From the NCBI GenBank assembly GCA_963277665.1, contig OY728120.1:427930138-427994137 (forward strand): 64,000 nucleotides of DNA. The letters are read 5' to 3'. The notes under the pieces are model-generated. The model had not been told where the DNA came from. It saw only the letters and a program-made list of their open reading frames with translations, and did no database searches. The translations under genes were made by a program, and so were the position numbers. This document shows, in pieces, positions 49,675 through 60,627 of this stretch (position 1 is its first letter; the number at the start of each line of letters is the position of its first letter). This DNA comes from Viscum album (lineage: Eukaryota > Streptophyta > Magnoliopsida > Santalales > Viscaceae).

Positions 49675-49681
49675 TTTTATA
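49675..49681 (-). promoter_or_regulatory. TATA box of element 2 5' LTR
   Basis: The minus strand reads CCTTATAAAAGGAC in a CT-rich context. It is the likely promoter of the genomic and gag transcripts, with a start near 49650. Confidence 0.7.
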
Positions 49682-51528
49682 AGGGAGGAGAGGGGCACCT
49701 TAGGAATATCTCAAAATATTATTTCATATTAAAGTCAAAATCGGTTTATAATAGTTTCAAAGGGTCTTATTTCGAAGATAAAGTGGGGATGGGTCGAAAT
49801 CCTATCAACCAATAGGATTTAGACAAGTTTAGGTTATTATTTTAACCTTATCAATTAGATTTAACTCTAAGTTAAATAATTTAACTTTTACCGTGTGTTT
49901 TTGTTTTTTTACACTATATGGTTAATAAACTTACTATAACATGCCAAACGAACCCCAAATTGTTTATTATTAATATATATATCCTTATCTAAGTCATTTT
50001 GCCGAACCTTAGATTTTTAGGAATAAAATAACAATTAATAATATAATAGTTTATTTAAAAACTATTTTGTGTCAATTTTGACACTATTTGATATATGAAT
50101 TTTGTGAAAGTCATAACAGAATTATATGTTCGAACCAAGTTGATTAAATCAACACTAATATATCATAGTAACCTAGAAAATTAGTGGAATTCATAAAAAG
50201 TCTCAAATTACATTTAGTTTGGTGTTTATAACATCAATTATGTCAATATTTCATTAATAAGATAATTACTGCATCATCATTGTGTCATAAATAAATTAAA
50301 TTATTTAATGTCTAAAAATTACAAATAAACTACCATTATGTAGGAAATCTTTTTATCTTTTTAATGAATATTTATAGTCGAATTTATCTTATTTATAACC
50401 CCATATTAAAAATGTTTTAGTAAATAAACATTGATTTTAACTCTTTTAACCCTTCTTTAAATAAATTAATAACAAATGTCCTAATCTAATCCAAGTGGTC
50501 CTAAATGGTCATATTGTATTCCTAAGTTTGTTTTTGGTCGAATTACACTTATCCAATAGAATTAGGACATGTGTTAGGGTAATAATAATATCATCTTTAC
50601 CCTTAATTACCCTATTTACTTTTAATCGTGGTAAAAAAAAGTAAAAAGTTACTATTCACCAAAAATTATTTTCATCTCATTGAACCACATTTTAGTCCTT
50701 GATATTAACCGTGTCTCTCGGATTTTTGAAATTCCACTCACAGAAGCGGTAAAATTAAGTTTTATGAACAATTCAGTTTTTTTAACTACCACTTAGTGGT
50801 TTCACTATTCATCGAAAATTGAAAGTTTTCAGAAAAATACCAAAAATTAGGCCTAAGCTATATTTGATATTATGAACTCAAAAATGATGTCTATTTTACC
50901 AAATTCAAAAAATATCAGTTTCATTAACTAATTTAAAAATTAATTCTCGTCTTCAAAACAAATAGCGTGTTTTTAAGAGATAATAACTATCAAAAGATTG
51001 ACACTAGTTTATAACTGGTTTAAATGTGAAATTACATCCAATGACCAAAATTGTATTAAATTGTAAAAATATATTCTAAATATACTTTAAAACCACTCAA
51101 ATTAATAATTTATCACTATTAATTATTTCTATTAAAAAAGTTGTTTTTAATTAAAATTTAGTAATTTTCACTATTCATCAGAATATGAAAGTTATCCGAA
51201 AAGTACCAAAATTTCACCCTAAGCTAATTTCGATATTCCGAATCCAAAAATGAAGTCCATTTTGAAAAATAGAATTTACAAAATTTCAAAAAGTGGTTAT
51301 TACTATTCATAAAGGCTAGTTTTAATAATATTTTAATAGCATATCGTTGTTTAGTAAAACTCGGTATTGCGTACTACACACGCTATCAAGGAATGTCGTG
51401 ATTGCGTGTAATGAAAGACAAGTCAAGGATGCATGTTGTGCAAGCTCCTTTTGGTGTAGCGTACAACACAAGACATTAATGAAATTAAAAAGAATATTTT
51501 TCATAAAATCTCGGGCTGTTACACCTTG

Positions 51529-51954
51529 GGCTTCCCCATGTTGACCTTTTGGATTTGTTTCTAAAGATGGCTTGGTGATAAGTGATAAGAGTGTTCCGTG
51601 GACATGGTTTGATCTTGTTGTTAACTCAAGCTAAATGTTGTGGTTATCGTTTAATAGTGCTTGATATGTTTCTGCTTGTGAAGTTGGTTTTCATGGGTGC
51701 GAGAGTTCCCTTCCTCGGTCTGTCAACTGGAGGAATTATTGCGCTTCGGGGCGGGCGACACATATTAGAAAGTCTTTTTTTGAGTTTCTTGATGTTTTCT
51801 TTGAGTCACTATCTCTGAGAAAGATTCTTTTTCCTCTCTTTGCTTGATGTTTATGGTGACCCCCTTTGAACCTTAAGGGACTGTAGTTTTCTACTTTGGG
51901 GTTTGATACAAGTTGTGGCTTTCCGAGGATGGAAAGATTTATGGTGGGGAGAAT
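51529..51954 (+). other. Element O interior, right part, with polypurine tract
   Basis: This is the last 426 bp of element O's interior, separated from the left part by element 2. It ends in a purine-rich ATGGTGGGGAGAAT (51941-51954) just before the 3' LTR. No coding motif is present; the open frame at 51582-51818 has no recognisable domain. Confidence 0.7.
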
Positions 51955-54896
51955 TGTCACACCCGGAAATCGCGATGCGTCATATTTCTAATTTTTTATC
52001 ATATAATTTTATCAGCTAGTAATTATTATTATTTTTTTATATGAAGTGTGGGCCAATCCTGATTGGGGTTTTGCGCTTTTTCACTAATAAATGAGCATTT
52101 TGGCCATGACAGCATTCAGTGTGCCGCTCTAAAAGTTGTGCGGCCTTTCTTGGGGCACCGTACGGCCTCGTCCGGGTCCCCGCACGCCTGCCCAATTTTC
52201 ACCCAATTAAATGAAATGAATTAATAATGAAGGAAATAAAATTTAATGATTCGTAAAATATAAAAATTAGAATAGTCAGATAAAAAAATTAAATTGTTTT
52301 ACCGATAATAATAATGTTATTATTTGAGGGTGTCATTAATTATTATTGATTATTATTATTTAAATTAGTGATGATAATTAAGTTGCTTTATTTATTATTT
52401 TTACTCGTATTTTAGTTTATTATCATTATTATTATGATTATTTTTTCTTGTTACTATTAATTATTTACTTTGTTTTTTTATTTTATTTATTCTGTTTGTT
52501 TTTTAAGGGTTTCTGCCGCACCTCAGGCCTCCCACCCTACCATGTGCGCTGAAGGCCACTGCCTTCTTCCCCTTCAAAACCCTCACTCCCTACCTCCCCT
52601 TCCATACAGTAACCCCATGCTGCCGGGCTTGCACCAGCACCCCAAATATCCCGGACGGCTCGCTGCACAGCTCCCCTCAGACTCCACTGTTTGGCCTCTC
52701 CCCAGGACACACCTCATCTCCCCGGCACCTTCCCTCTATCCCTCTCCCTCTCCTATCTAGTGATCATCATTCCCTGCCTATTCCCCCTTACCTTGCATCA
52801 CCCCTCCCCTTCGGCTCCCATTCGGCGACACGCCACCCCGCCGCCTTCTCCGTCTGACGAAGCGCCGGACCGCTGCCCCTGCTCCGTTTGGAGATGCTCC
52901 CCACTGCCGGCCTCCTTACCAGTCGGCGCCGCCCTCTCCGACCTCCCACTCCAGCGAACACCCCCCTCTTGTCCCGACCAACTTCTTTTGTGGCTGAATC
53001 CCTAACCGAAACCTCCTCTAGCGCACATACAGCCTCCTCAGAGCTTTGGCCAACCTCCCGCACCCTCGTCGTAGGTGCGTTCTCCTCGAACCAGGTTGTT
53101 GTTGCTTTTTAGGTAATTTTTTGGGGAGGGTTTGGTTGAAGTTTGGTTCATTCATGGTGTAATTGATACAATTTCATGTTTTTAGGGCTTATTTGTGTTG
53201 TTGCAGTGCATTTTAAGTGTGGTGGACTTTGCGCACCAATTTTCTGAAGTCGGTATACACTCCGTTAGTTTGTTTCGTGTTTTAAACATTATTTAATGAA
53301 TTCATTTTCTTACATTGATAGTTTATAAATTTCATTGGTTAATTATTTTGGGTTCGGACATTGTTTTTCTTCAATTCTTCCATGTGTTATATTTATTTGG
53401 TATTATGTCATTTGGGTGAGTGCGTTCATTATTTTAAAACATATCTTTAGTCAATTTTTAGTGTTTAATAATGTTTGCAGTAAGATTTTAAAATGTGCAA
53501 AGTGCAATGTTTGTGTTCTAGTGTTTTTATAATGTTTGTGTTTGTTTTTTGAAAATGTACAGAGTGTGCAATTTGTGTTCTTGATGTGGGGTTGGGTGTG
53601 TTTGGTCATGAAATAGGGTTGAGTTGTTTTAGTGTGTTAAAGTTGTGTTATGTTTCATTTTAAATAATTCTTTTACAAAGAATTTAGAATGATTGAATAA
53701 AATTATTAAAGATAAAAATTTAATATGTTTTTAATAAACAATGATTAGAAATACAGAAATTTTTTTAATTGAGTTGGGTGAAGTCTTCTGCCGTGCGTAC
53801 TTTGTCAAATAGTTTTCTGTGTGTGTGAAAGTGTGGAGTTGGGTTTATGTAACACCCTGTTTGTTTTATTTGTCTAAGTTTGACATGAAATGTGAAATTG
53901 GAACATTTTTATCACAAAAGGGGAAGCCTGGGTACTAGGTGGGTGGACATGATCTAGCGTGCTAGTGATTCGGAGGTTGCTCTAGCCCGGTTTCACTTAG
54001 TTGGTTTGACGATTACAACACTAACTAAACATTGGATGATGATTGGAGACCACTAGGTTATGGGTGTGTTGCCCTACTAGTGGATCATGCACGGGAATTT
54101 TTTTTTGTTGTTTTTCCTATATTGTTCACTGAGAAGCAATTTTCTAGGGTCCCATTCCTTTTTCTAGTACCTTTAGGGCCTCTCCCACTTTTAGTGCTCC
54201 TAGATTACTATAGACTCACCGTCGGCATGCGGTGTAGCATTTGGGTTCTCTTGAAGGTTTGAGTTTTCCTAACTACAAGGGTGTTTTATTTTTATTTAAG
54301 TTGTTTTCTTTAAAAGTTTTTTCTTTATAGAAACTATTTCTTTAAAGTTGTTTACGCTTTTGTGTCCTTTCATTTGTTTAGCCAGAAAATGTATTTGTCA
54401 TTTAATGTGTACACGTCGAACCTTTTTATTGTGTAATGTCCTTCTAGGATTTTGGCTCACACTCTACATACAGCCATGGGTGTATGTAGACTTTGTTTCT
54501 TGTGTATTCTAGGTTGTGACATCGTGCTCAGCGATGGTGGTTTTGGTCTTTGATGGTCTTCTCATGGAGGTTGTTGTAGAGTCATGTGGATGCTGCACCA
54601 CTCTGGACACTTAGAGGTTTGAGTTGGAGTTTTAGTTTCTTTTTTTTAGTTTATTTCTTTGATGTTGGTCCAAGTTGTAAACATTTAAATTTTATTTTGT
54701 TGTTGTCTTTTTTTGTATTGTTTTGGTTATCTTATCAGTTGTTTTATGTCTACTATTTCAGGTAAATTGTTCCAATGTGATAGTTTTGATACCCGGGAAC
54801 TTGTGCCAACCCATAGGGATCGGGAACACCCTTTCGGCCATGTCATGGACTGGGTCGGGCGCCTAGTCGGATGGCGACCTGGCCTGGTTCATGACA
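51955..54896 (+). repeat. Element O, 3' LTR
   Basis: This 2942-bp LTR begins TGTCACACCCGG and ends TTCATGACA. It is collinear with 34710-37664. It also holds the GC-rich, C-biased island (about 52505-53100), followed directly by a donor-like TTTTTAG|GTAATTTT at 53112. Reading frames in the island (for example 52470-52760) are not conserved with the 5' LTR. Confidence 0.88.
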
Positions 54897-54901
54897 CTAT
54901 G

Positions 54902-56755
54902 AATGAAAATGACACCATACGTGCATATGGACGACTTACCGTCTCCACGTCGTGGTGTAGATTGTTATTCCAAACTAAATTATTTGGATGGGTTTAATAA
55001 TGAGTAAAATTGATGTTAATAATAAATATAACATGCTAATGATTATTTATATATGGTATATCCTCCAATTACATATGATTTCACCAACAATAGAATGATA
55101 CTCTCACTCGTGCGTACATACGGATTACCGTCTCCACCAACGTGATGAGATTCATTCCCCATAGAAACCATTCAATAATAATTTTCATTATATGGTTAAA
55201 AATAATGTTTAAGAACATAATATCATTCTAGATATGAATCAAATACATCCTTTCCATAACAAACATAACTTATATAACAAAACATATAATGGAAAATGAA
55301 TCACTTAACATCCGAAATGATGATTGTACTAAAATATTATTAACTAAACAATTTTAGAAGATCATATATGATATAATATTTATTTATGTGGTTATTTTAT
55401 AATTTTATAACAAAGATTTGGATATTATACATGAGGTTAACCTACCCTCTACTAAGAAAAATTACTAGGTAAAGTTTAATTTTACAATCTGTTTATAATT
55501 CGAGATTTTTAATACGAAAGTATCTACTAGGACCTCTTTATCATCCACATATGTGTTTCTTAAAAATTTATTTAAAAACAAATTTACTATTTAATTGAAT
55601 ATAGTTTAAAGTCATTTATACGGTTTTTAGAGTTTTTATAATTTTTTTTGAAATTAATCTTTCCATTATTTTCCAAACAATGTACTTTAACTCAGTTTCG
55701 ACAAATTAAGGTAAGAATATTTTTTAACTTATATGGTGGTTGCGGCTATATTTCTCCATTATAACACCGTCGAAGCTTTACTTACAGCCTTATATGAATA
55801 TTCTCAAAATAAATATTCTTTTTTATAATTATGTTACTTTTAAATGATGTCAAAATAGAAAGTTATATTTCTCTCAAATAGTTTTTATTTCATCTATGTC
55901 AACATCCTTTGATTAATTTTGCACTTGTTTGAAGTTGATTTATTATAATAAAATATTCCATATTTTATTAAATTTTTTGTGATATATTTGATCATGGATA
56001 TGTTATTTTTTTACCATTCATGGTTTATAGTTAATGTATTAAAATTTCATATGCCTATTTTAATATGATTGTTTATGTTATGCATCAACATTTTTATATC
56101 AGGAATTCATTGGACGTAGTAAGTAACTGGTGGAGCCCGCTATAGCTAATCAATGCATAGGTAGGTCTCCTGAAACAAACTAGTGTATTGGAACAAGGCC
56201 ATGATAGAGTATTATTTTTATTCTTGGCACGAGGCCTTGAATATGTTGTTATGATGTCTGGTGTTATGTATTCTTTCATTATGAAATTTGGTATTGATAC
56301 TACATGTGATTATTCTACTAGTATAATATCCATGTGAATAAGTAAATGGAATTATTCAATTTATCATTTCCATATTATGATGATGTTTATGTTTAAAAAT
56401 ATTTTGTTTCAGTCTTATAAATTTCTTTAAATGTTTATTCTTATTTATGATAGTTTCTGCTATATTGTTATCCTTACTAGGAATATGAGCTCACCCCTTT
56501 ATTATTTTTCTTTTTCCAATGATGTGAAGATGTATATTATGATTAACCTCTTATATAGGTTATGTATATTAGTGAGTTCAAATGGGACACAATGTTGTTT
56601 TTATTTATTTCATGATGTAATATAAAACTTATATATGTATCTTGTACATCCAAGGAAACTAAACTAATCGGTATTTCAATACTTGATCTCTTGTGATCAT
56701 GCCAATGCTATGTAATAATGCACTGACTCTGGGTAACTAGTTTTAGGGTTTTACA
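54902..56755 (+). repeat. Element 3, 3' LTR, second part
   Basis: This continues the right LTR of element 3 after element O. The join AATGA follows CTATG exactly as in the left LTR (CCTATGAATGA at 28160-28170). It carries two hairpin motifs, and the LTR ends TTTTACA at 56755. Confidence 0.85.
54913..55150 (+). repeat. Hairpin motifs in element 3 3' LTR
   Basis: The first copy (54913-54957) has arms CACCA-ta-CGTG / CACG-tcg-TGGTG around a GGACGACTTACCGTCTC core. The second (about 55103-55150) has a TGCGTACATACGGATTACCG core with weaker arms. Spacing is about 190 bp. The outer pairs CACCA/TGGTG are also present in the left LTR copy although the core has drifted. Confidence 0.6.
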
Positions 56756-59700
56756 TGTAATTTCATATATTTTAATTACATTATAAATTGGTTCATAGAA
56801 TAGTAACATGAATCATACCATTTATAGATTGTAAAACCCAAATAGATTAAATAATATAACTGAGATAAAAACTACTAAAGTTCAATGTTTTTGGTCATTC
56901 ATTAAATCAAAAAATAAACTAATTTTACACATAGATTATTTAATTAATAAATTGATATTTCATATAAAAATCTTATTTTATAGATTAGTAGTGTTATTTT
57001 ATATTATTATAAACAAATTTTGGGGAAAAAATATGTTTCATGTTTTTTTCGATAATAGGAAAATTATAATACAGATTTTATATAGTGTAACTCTATATTA
57101 TATTTCCTAAGTCATAACTTCTTGATGAATCCTTAATATTACATGTTCTATATACATTAATACACACACATATATATAATTGATTATATAAATTTAAATA
57201 AATGATACATAACTTATAGAATTATACACACAAAATTATTCTAGACGATGATAGATTATAACAAGGAAATTGTAATTCCAAATCATGTCATTATTATTCA
57301 TGATTTTGGGTAAACTAATTATAAAATAGAGGTTATAGTAATCATCTATCAAAAAACCATGATACATGGATGTAGACAATAAAATTCCCTAAAAGGTGTT
57401 GTTTAAGTATTTAATTTTTTTTATGATTTCTTCTAAAGGAATGAATTAAAACCCAAAATGTGAATATTTAGCTTCACAGGGATTCATATTACTGCTCTAA
57501 TTAAAATAAATTTCAAATTTTTCTAGGATGGAAAGGATTTAACAATTTTTATAGTGATTTGGGAATTTTTTATTTTTCACCATGAACCTTCTTAGGAAAT
57601 TGTTTTAAACTTTTCAATATGCTTCCATCTAGTGGTAGTATCCTTAATTTTTGTATCCATCAAGAAGAAATATAAAATAATATTTTCACTTTAGGTTATA
57701 GTGAAATTGTTTATCAATTGTATTTAAAAAATAAAATATGAATTATAAATAGAATACTAAAATCATGGATGATAATAATATCACAAAGGGTGTAAAAGGT
57801 CATGTTATTCTACAAAAACTATAAATCAATGAAATAATTTCAATAAATATATGAATTATGTTGTGATATATTGAATTTGAAGAACTTAACCTAATATAAT
57901 AACCTAAAATTTAATTAAGGGAATTCATGAAAAAATAATTTTAAAAACATATATTGTAAATTTATTTTTGTACAAAAATTTAAATTTCAATAGATAAAAT
58001 ATTTACAATCCTGTATAATCAATGAATTTTTTTCTACCAATATGATAATATCCAATGTAATCTAGCATCATAAAAACATTCTTTTCAATATAAAAAACTG
58101 GAGACAACAATTTTTCTATTAAAGATTTAATAGTCATATAAAATTTTAATAAGTGGTGTTAATAAATGTCATAGAAACCAATATATAAGGTAACAAACCA
58201 CTTAGGAGTAAATTTTATAGCAATAAGTTAGTTTAAGTCTGTATAATTTTGTTAATATATTTCATTATGCCCATTTCATCATTGGATGGTTTTTTAAATA
58301 TGAATATATTGAGTTACTATAGTCACTTTAACAATAATTAGAGAAATTAATAGAAAAAATAATTTTTATTTAAATATAAATTATAAGTGGTCAAATATAT
58401 ATGTAAATAAATAAAATCAATAATTCCTAACTTTAAAAACCAGCATCGGATTTAGATATTTCTACTAGATATATAATCTCCCCTATAATCTAGAATTCAT
58501 TCAATATTCATTGAAACTAAATGAATCATCTGAAATGTTTGTAATAATATGATTATGGGTATAATTAAACTATAATAAGCATAAGATATAACATCAAATA
58601 AATTTATCCTCATGTATAAGAGGGATCATTGAATATATACATTTTGTAAGTAGAGGGGTGGAGAGGAGGGACTGTCGACTACACCAACCTTAGAAATACA
58701 ATTTCCCAAGACCCACATTGAAAATGATTCTCTTAGATAAAAAAATACACTGAAAAATAAATTCAGTAAATAAAATATATATTTAAAAATCAACAAAGAA
58801 CAAACATGGAAAAGGTTATTACAAATCAATATTGAAAAAATAATGGTTTTGATAAATCATAATAAATATATTACAGATGAAACAAATCCAGAAAATACAT
58901 TAGATAAAAAATAGATCCACCTAATGAAGTAAATATAAGAATAGCATATGAAAAGTAGTTTCAAATCACCTAAATAATTAACACAAGTAATAGAAAATCA
59001 AACCATGATTCCAGATAAGTTATCAAACAAATACAAAAAACAATAAATCAACCCTTTTAAATCAAATTGATCAACCAAAGAAGATAATGATAAAATGACC
59101 CACCAGATCCTAATGAGAAGAATCCTTCCAAATGTTCCCAATAAGAATGATCTTATTGACCACTTCACCCAATTCAACCCACTAGCTAAGGTATACTATC
59201 CAACCAATCAAGTCAAAAATCAGTCAATCATACAAGACAATATAAATTTAGAAGATTAATCTAGTACAGGAAAAACCAAAATATATGAAAATACTTTAAA
59301 TTATATCTATATTGAATACCAAACAACCAAAAATTGAAAATCAGAAAAAAAAAATTGATTCCAAAACTGAAAACCAATGGATGAACCTAGGAAGCCCTAC
59401 AAAAAAAATTATAGGGTAAGGATAAAAGATATGAACATGGATTGAATTTATCCAGTCAAACATGTAGTTGGGGTTTACTTTTAGTTTTATGTTTCTGTTG
59501 ATGATTTCAGTCAATCATAATTGTGATTCCTAAGGTGTTCAAGAAGATAATAGATGAATCACTAGTTATATCAAAAGCAGTGGTGAGGATAGGTGGGTAT
59601 TTATGGCACCATGACATCAGCTGATGACATCACAGGGGGTTGAGGGATGGGAAGGAAGAAGATATAGGGGGAGGGGAGATGGGGAATTATAGCATCATTA

Positions 59701-59949
59701 AGGAGGAGGCGGGATAGGGAGTCACCATAATGGGGAGTATAGAAAAATATTCTCATGGAGGGGAGGGGCTTGCTGTTGAAGAAGGGGGCTATAGAGGATA
59801 GGGGCTCAAATATAAGGGAAGGTAATAACACCATTTATTAAAACCAAGACATTAAATAAGGTATTTCCATAGATTTAATAATATGTGTAAATAAGAGTGT
59901 GTAAATAGATACTTTTTCTAGTTGTGGTTGTTTTTGGTGAAAATTGTTA
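56756..59949. other. AT-rich sequence, no gene seen; G-rich patch
   Basis: No coding motif or element end was recognised. A purine patch at 59635-59684 contains several G runs of three to five (GGGGG, GGG, GGG, GGGGG, GGGG, GGGG) that could form a G-quadruplex on the + strand. It follows a small palindrome ATCAGCTGAT near 59617. The first five bases, TGTAA, are the right flank of element 3. Confidence 0.5.
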
Positions 59950-60080
59950 ATCATGATCCAAGATAACAGATTAGGCATAATCACAACATCATTCACTCTA
60001 GCCATCATCCCATTTGGATACTGATCCTAAAATTGTATATCATATTCAATGTTAACCCTATTCCTTATGGTTCCCACCAT
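59950..60080 (-). pseudogene. Element 4 gag start (fragment)
   Basis: The minus strand from 60080 reads ATG GTG GGA ACC, giving MVGTIRNRVN. This aligns with MAGTRRNRVD of element 2. It continues with a stop after about sixteen codons and then weak similarity to the NVMGDGVQN segment (MMARVND). Similarity fades near 59950, so most of gag and the rest of the element to the left have been lost or are too decayed to see. Confidence 0.6.
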
Positions 60081-60615
60081 TTACTAAGACCAAAAATCAT
60101 AGTGTGAGAGACAGTAATCATTGTGAAAATTCGAATAATCATGAAAATTCACTTATAGTATGCCAAAATCAGGACACCTTATGGTAACTCTATGAAACCA
60201 TAGGCTTAATCTAGGTCATAAATTATCATCATTATATTTAATTCCTTAATGATGGTTCATAATGATTTTGTTTATTTCTAAGGCATATCCCCATGAATTT
60301 TAATCCTGGTTTGTATAAATTCTTGTTGTTGTACACTAGGTGATGATTGAGTCCAACTCAACGCAACCTTTTCAGAGTCATTATGCCTAGGTACCTCATT
60401 TTCATATCCATATCCACTTATAGTATCCATACATGGATTTAATTACTTAGAAACAACATTATCTATCCTTTAGCTAAATTATATGTCATTTTCCTATACA
60501 ATAAATCATCTTTAGAATTATCCTTAGAGACATCCCTAAACATATCCTTGTATATATCCATAGGTATCTAACTAATGTTTCTTAATTATAGTTTATAATG
60601 GTTAAATAAATATTT

Positions 60616-60627
60616 TCTTTGATACTA
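60616..60627 (-). other. Degenerate primer binding site, element 4
   Basis: The minus strand reads TAGTATCAAAGA, which matches TGGTATCAGAGG at nine of twelve positions. It lies two bases before the LTR boundary at 60630. Upstream gag and downstream LTR similarity support the assignment. Confidence 0.6.

Larger units (their letters stand above)
40231..51523 (-). mobile_element. Element 2: gag-only Ty3/gypsy LTR retrotransposon (TR-GAG type)
   Basis: The element is complete on the minus strand. LTRs are 40231-44566 (4336 bp) and 47190-51523 (4334 bp). The interior is 2623 bp and holds one gag (45814-46929) and a SINE-like insert, with no pol. A perfect target duplication CCTTG lies at 40226-40230 and 51524-51528. 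The LTRs differ at about 3 percent over about 330 bp counted by eye, making it the youngest or close to the youngest insertion here. It sits in the interior of element O. Its layout is the same as element 1, but its LTR carries an extra 124 bp near the U5 end. Confidence 0.93.
47190..51523 (-). repeat. Element 2, 5' LTR
   Basis: This LTR is 4334 bp, collinear with 40231-44566. In sense it begins TGTAACAGCCCGAG at 51523 and ends GTCTCTACA at 47190. It holds the promoter and leader elements: TATA 49675-49681, donor 49504, hairpins 48913-49338. Confidence 0.92.
34710..54896 (+). mobile_element. Element O: non-coding LTR retrotransposon (LARD-like), interrupted by element 2
   Basis: The LTRs are 34710-37664 (2955 bp) and 51955-54896 (2942 bp), beginning TGTTACACCC / TGTCACACCC and ending GTGATA / ATGACA. 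The PBS TGGTATTATAGG lies at 37668 and a purine tract at 51941-51954. A perfect 5-bp target duplication CTATG lies at 34705-34709 and 54897-54901. Without element 2 the interior is about 3.0 kb (37665-40230 plus 51529-51954) and shows no gag or pol motif on either strand. This is the form of a large retrotransposon derivative that must borrow all proteins. The LTRs differ by roughly 10-20 percent in the stretches compared, so it is old. Confidence 0.88.
25761..56755 (+). mobile_element. Element 3: old gag-only LTR retrotransposon, interrupted by element O
   Basis: The left LTR is 25761-30018 (4258 bp). The PBS follows at 30021, the interior runs to 32303, a polypurine tract lies at 32291-32303, and the right LTR is 32304-34709 joined to 54902-56755 (together 4260 bp, counting the target duplication once). 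The two right-LTR parts are collinear with the left LTR across the element O insertion. Ends are TATAACAGCC / TGTAACTACC and ..GTTACA / ..TTTACA. The flanks TTTTA and TGTAA agree at only three of five bases, as expected of an old insertion. Left and right LTRs differ at roughly one base in seven over a short compared stretch. The family is the same broad one as elements 1 and 2, in the opposite orientation. Confidence 0.85.

Noticed and set aside
59601..59834. Minus-strand 77-codon frame over the G-rich patch
   Set aside because: It is compositionally biased (P, L, S from C-rich antisense), has no motif and no promoter context.
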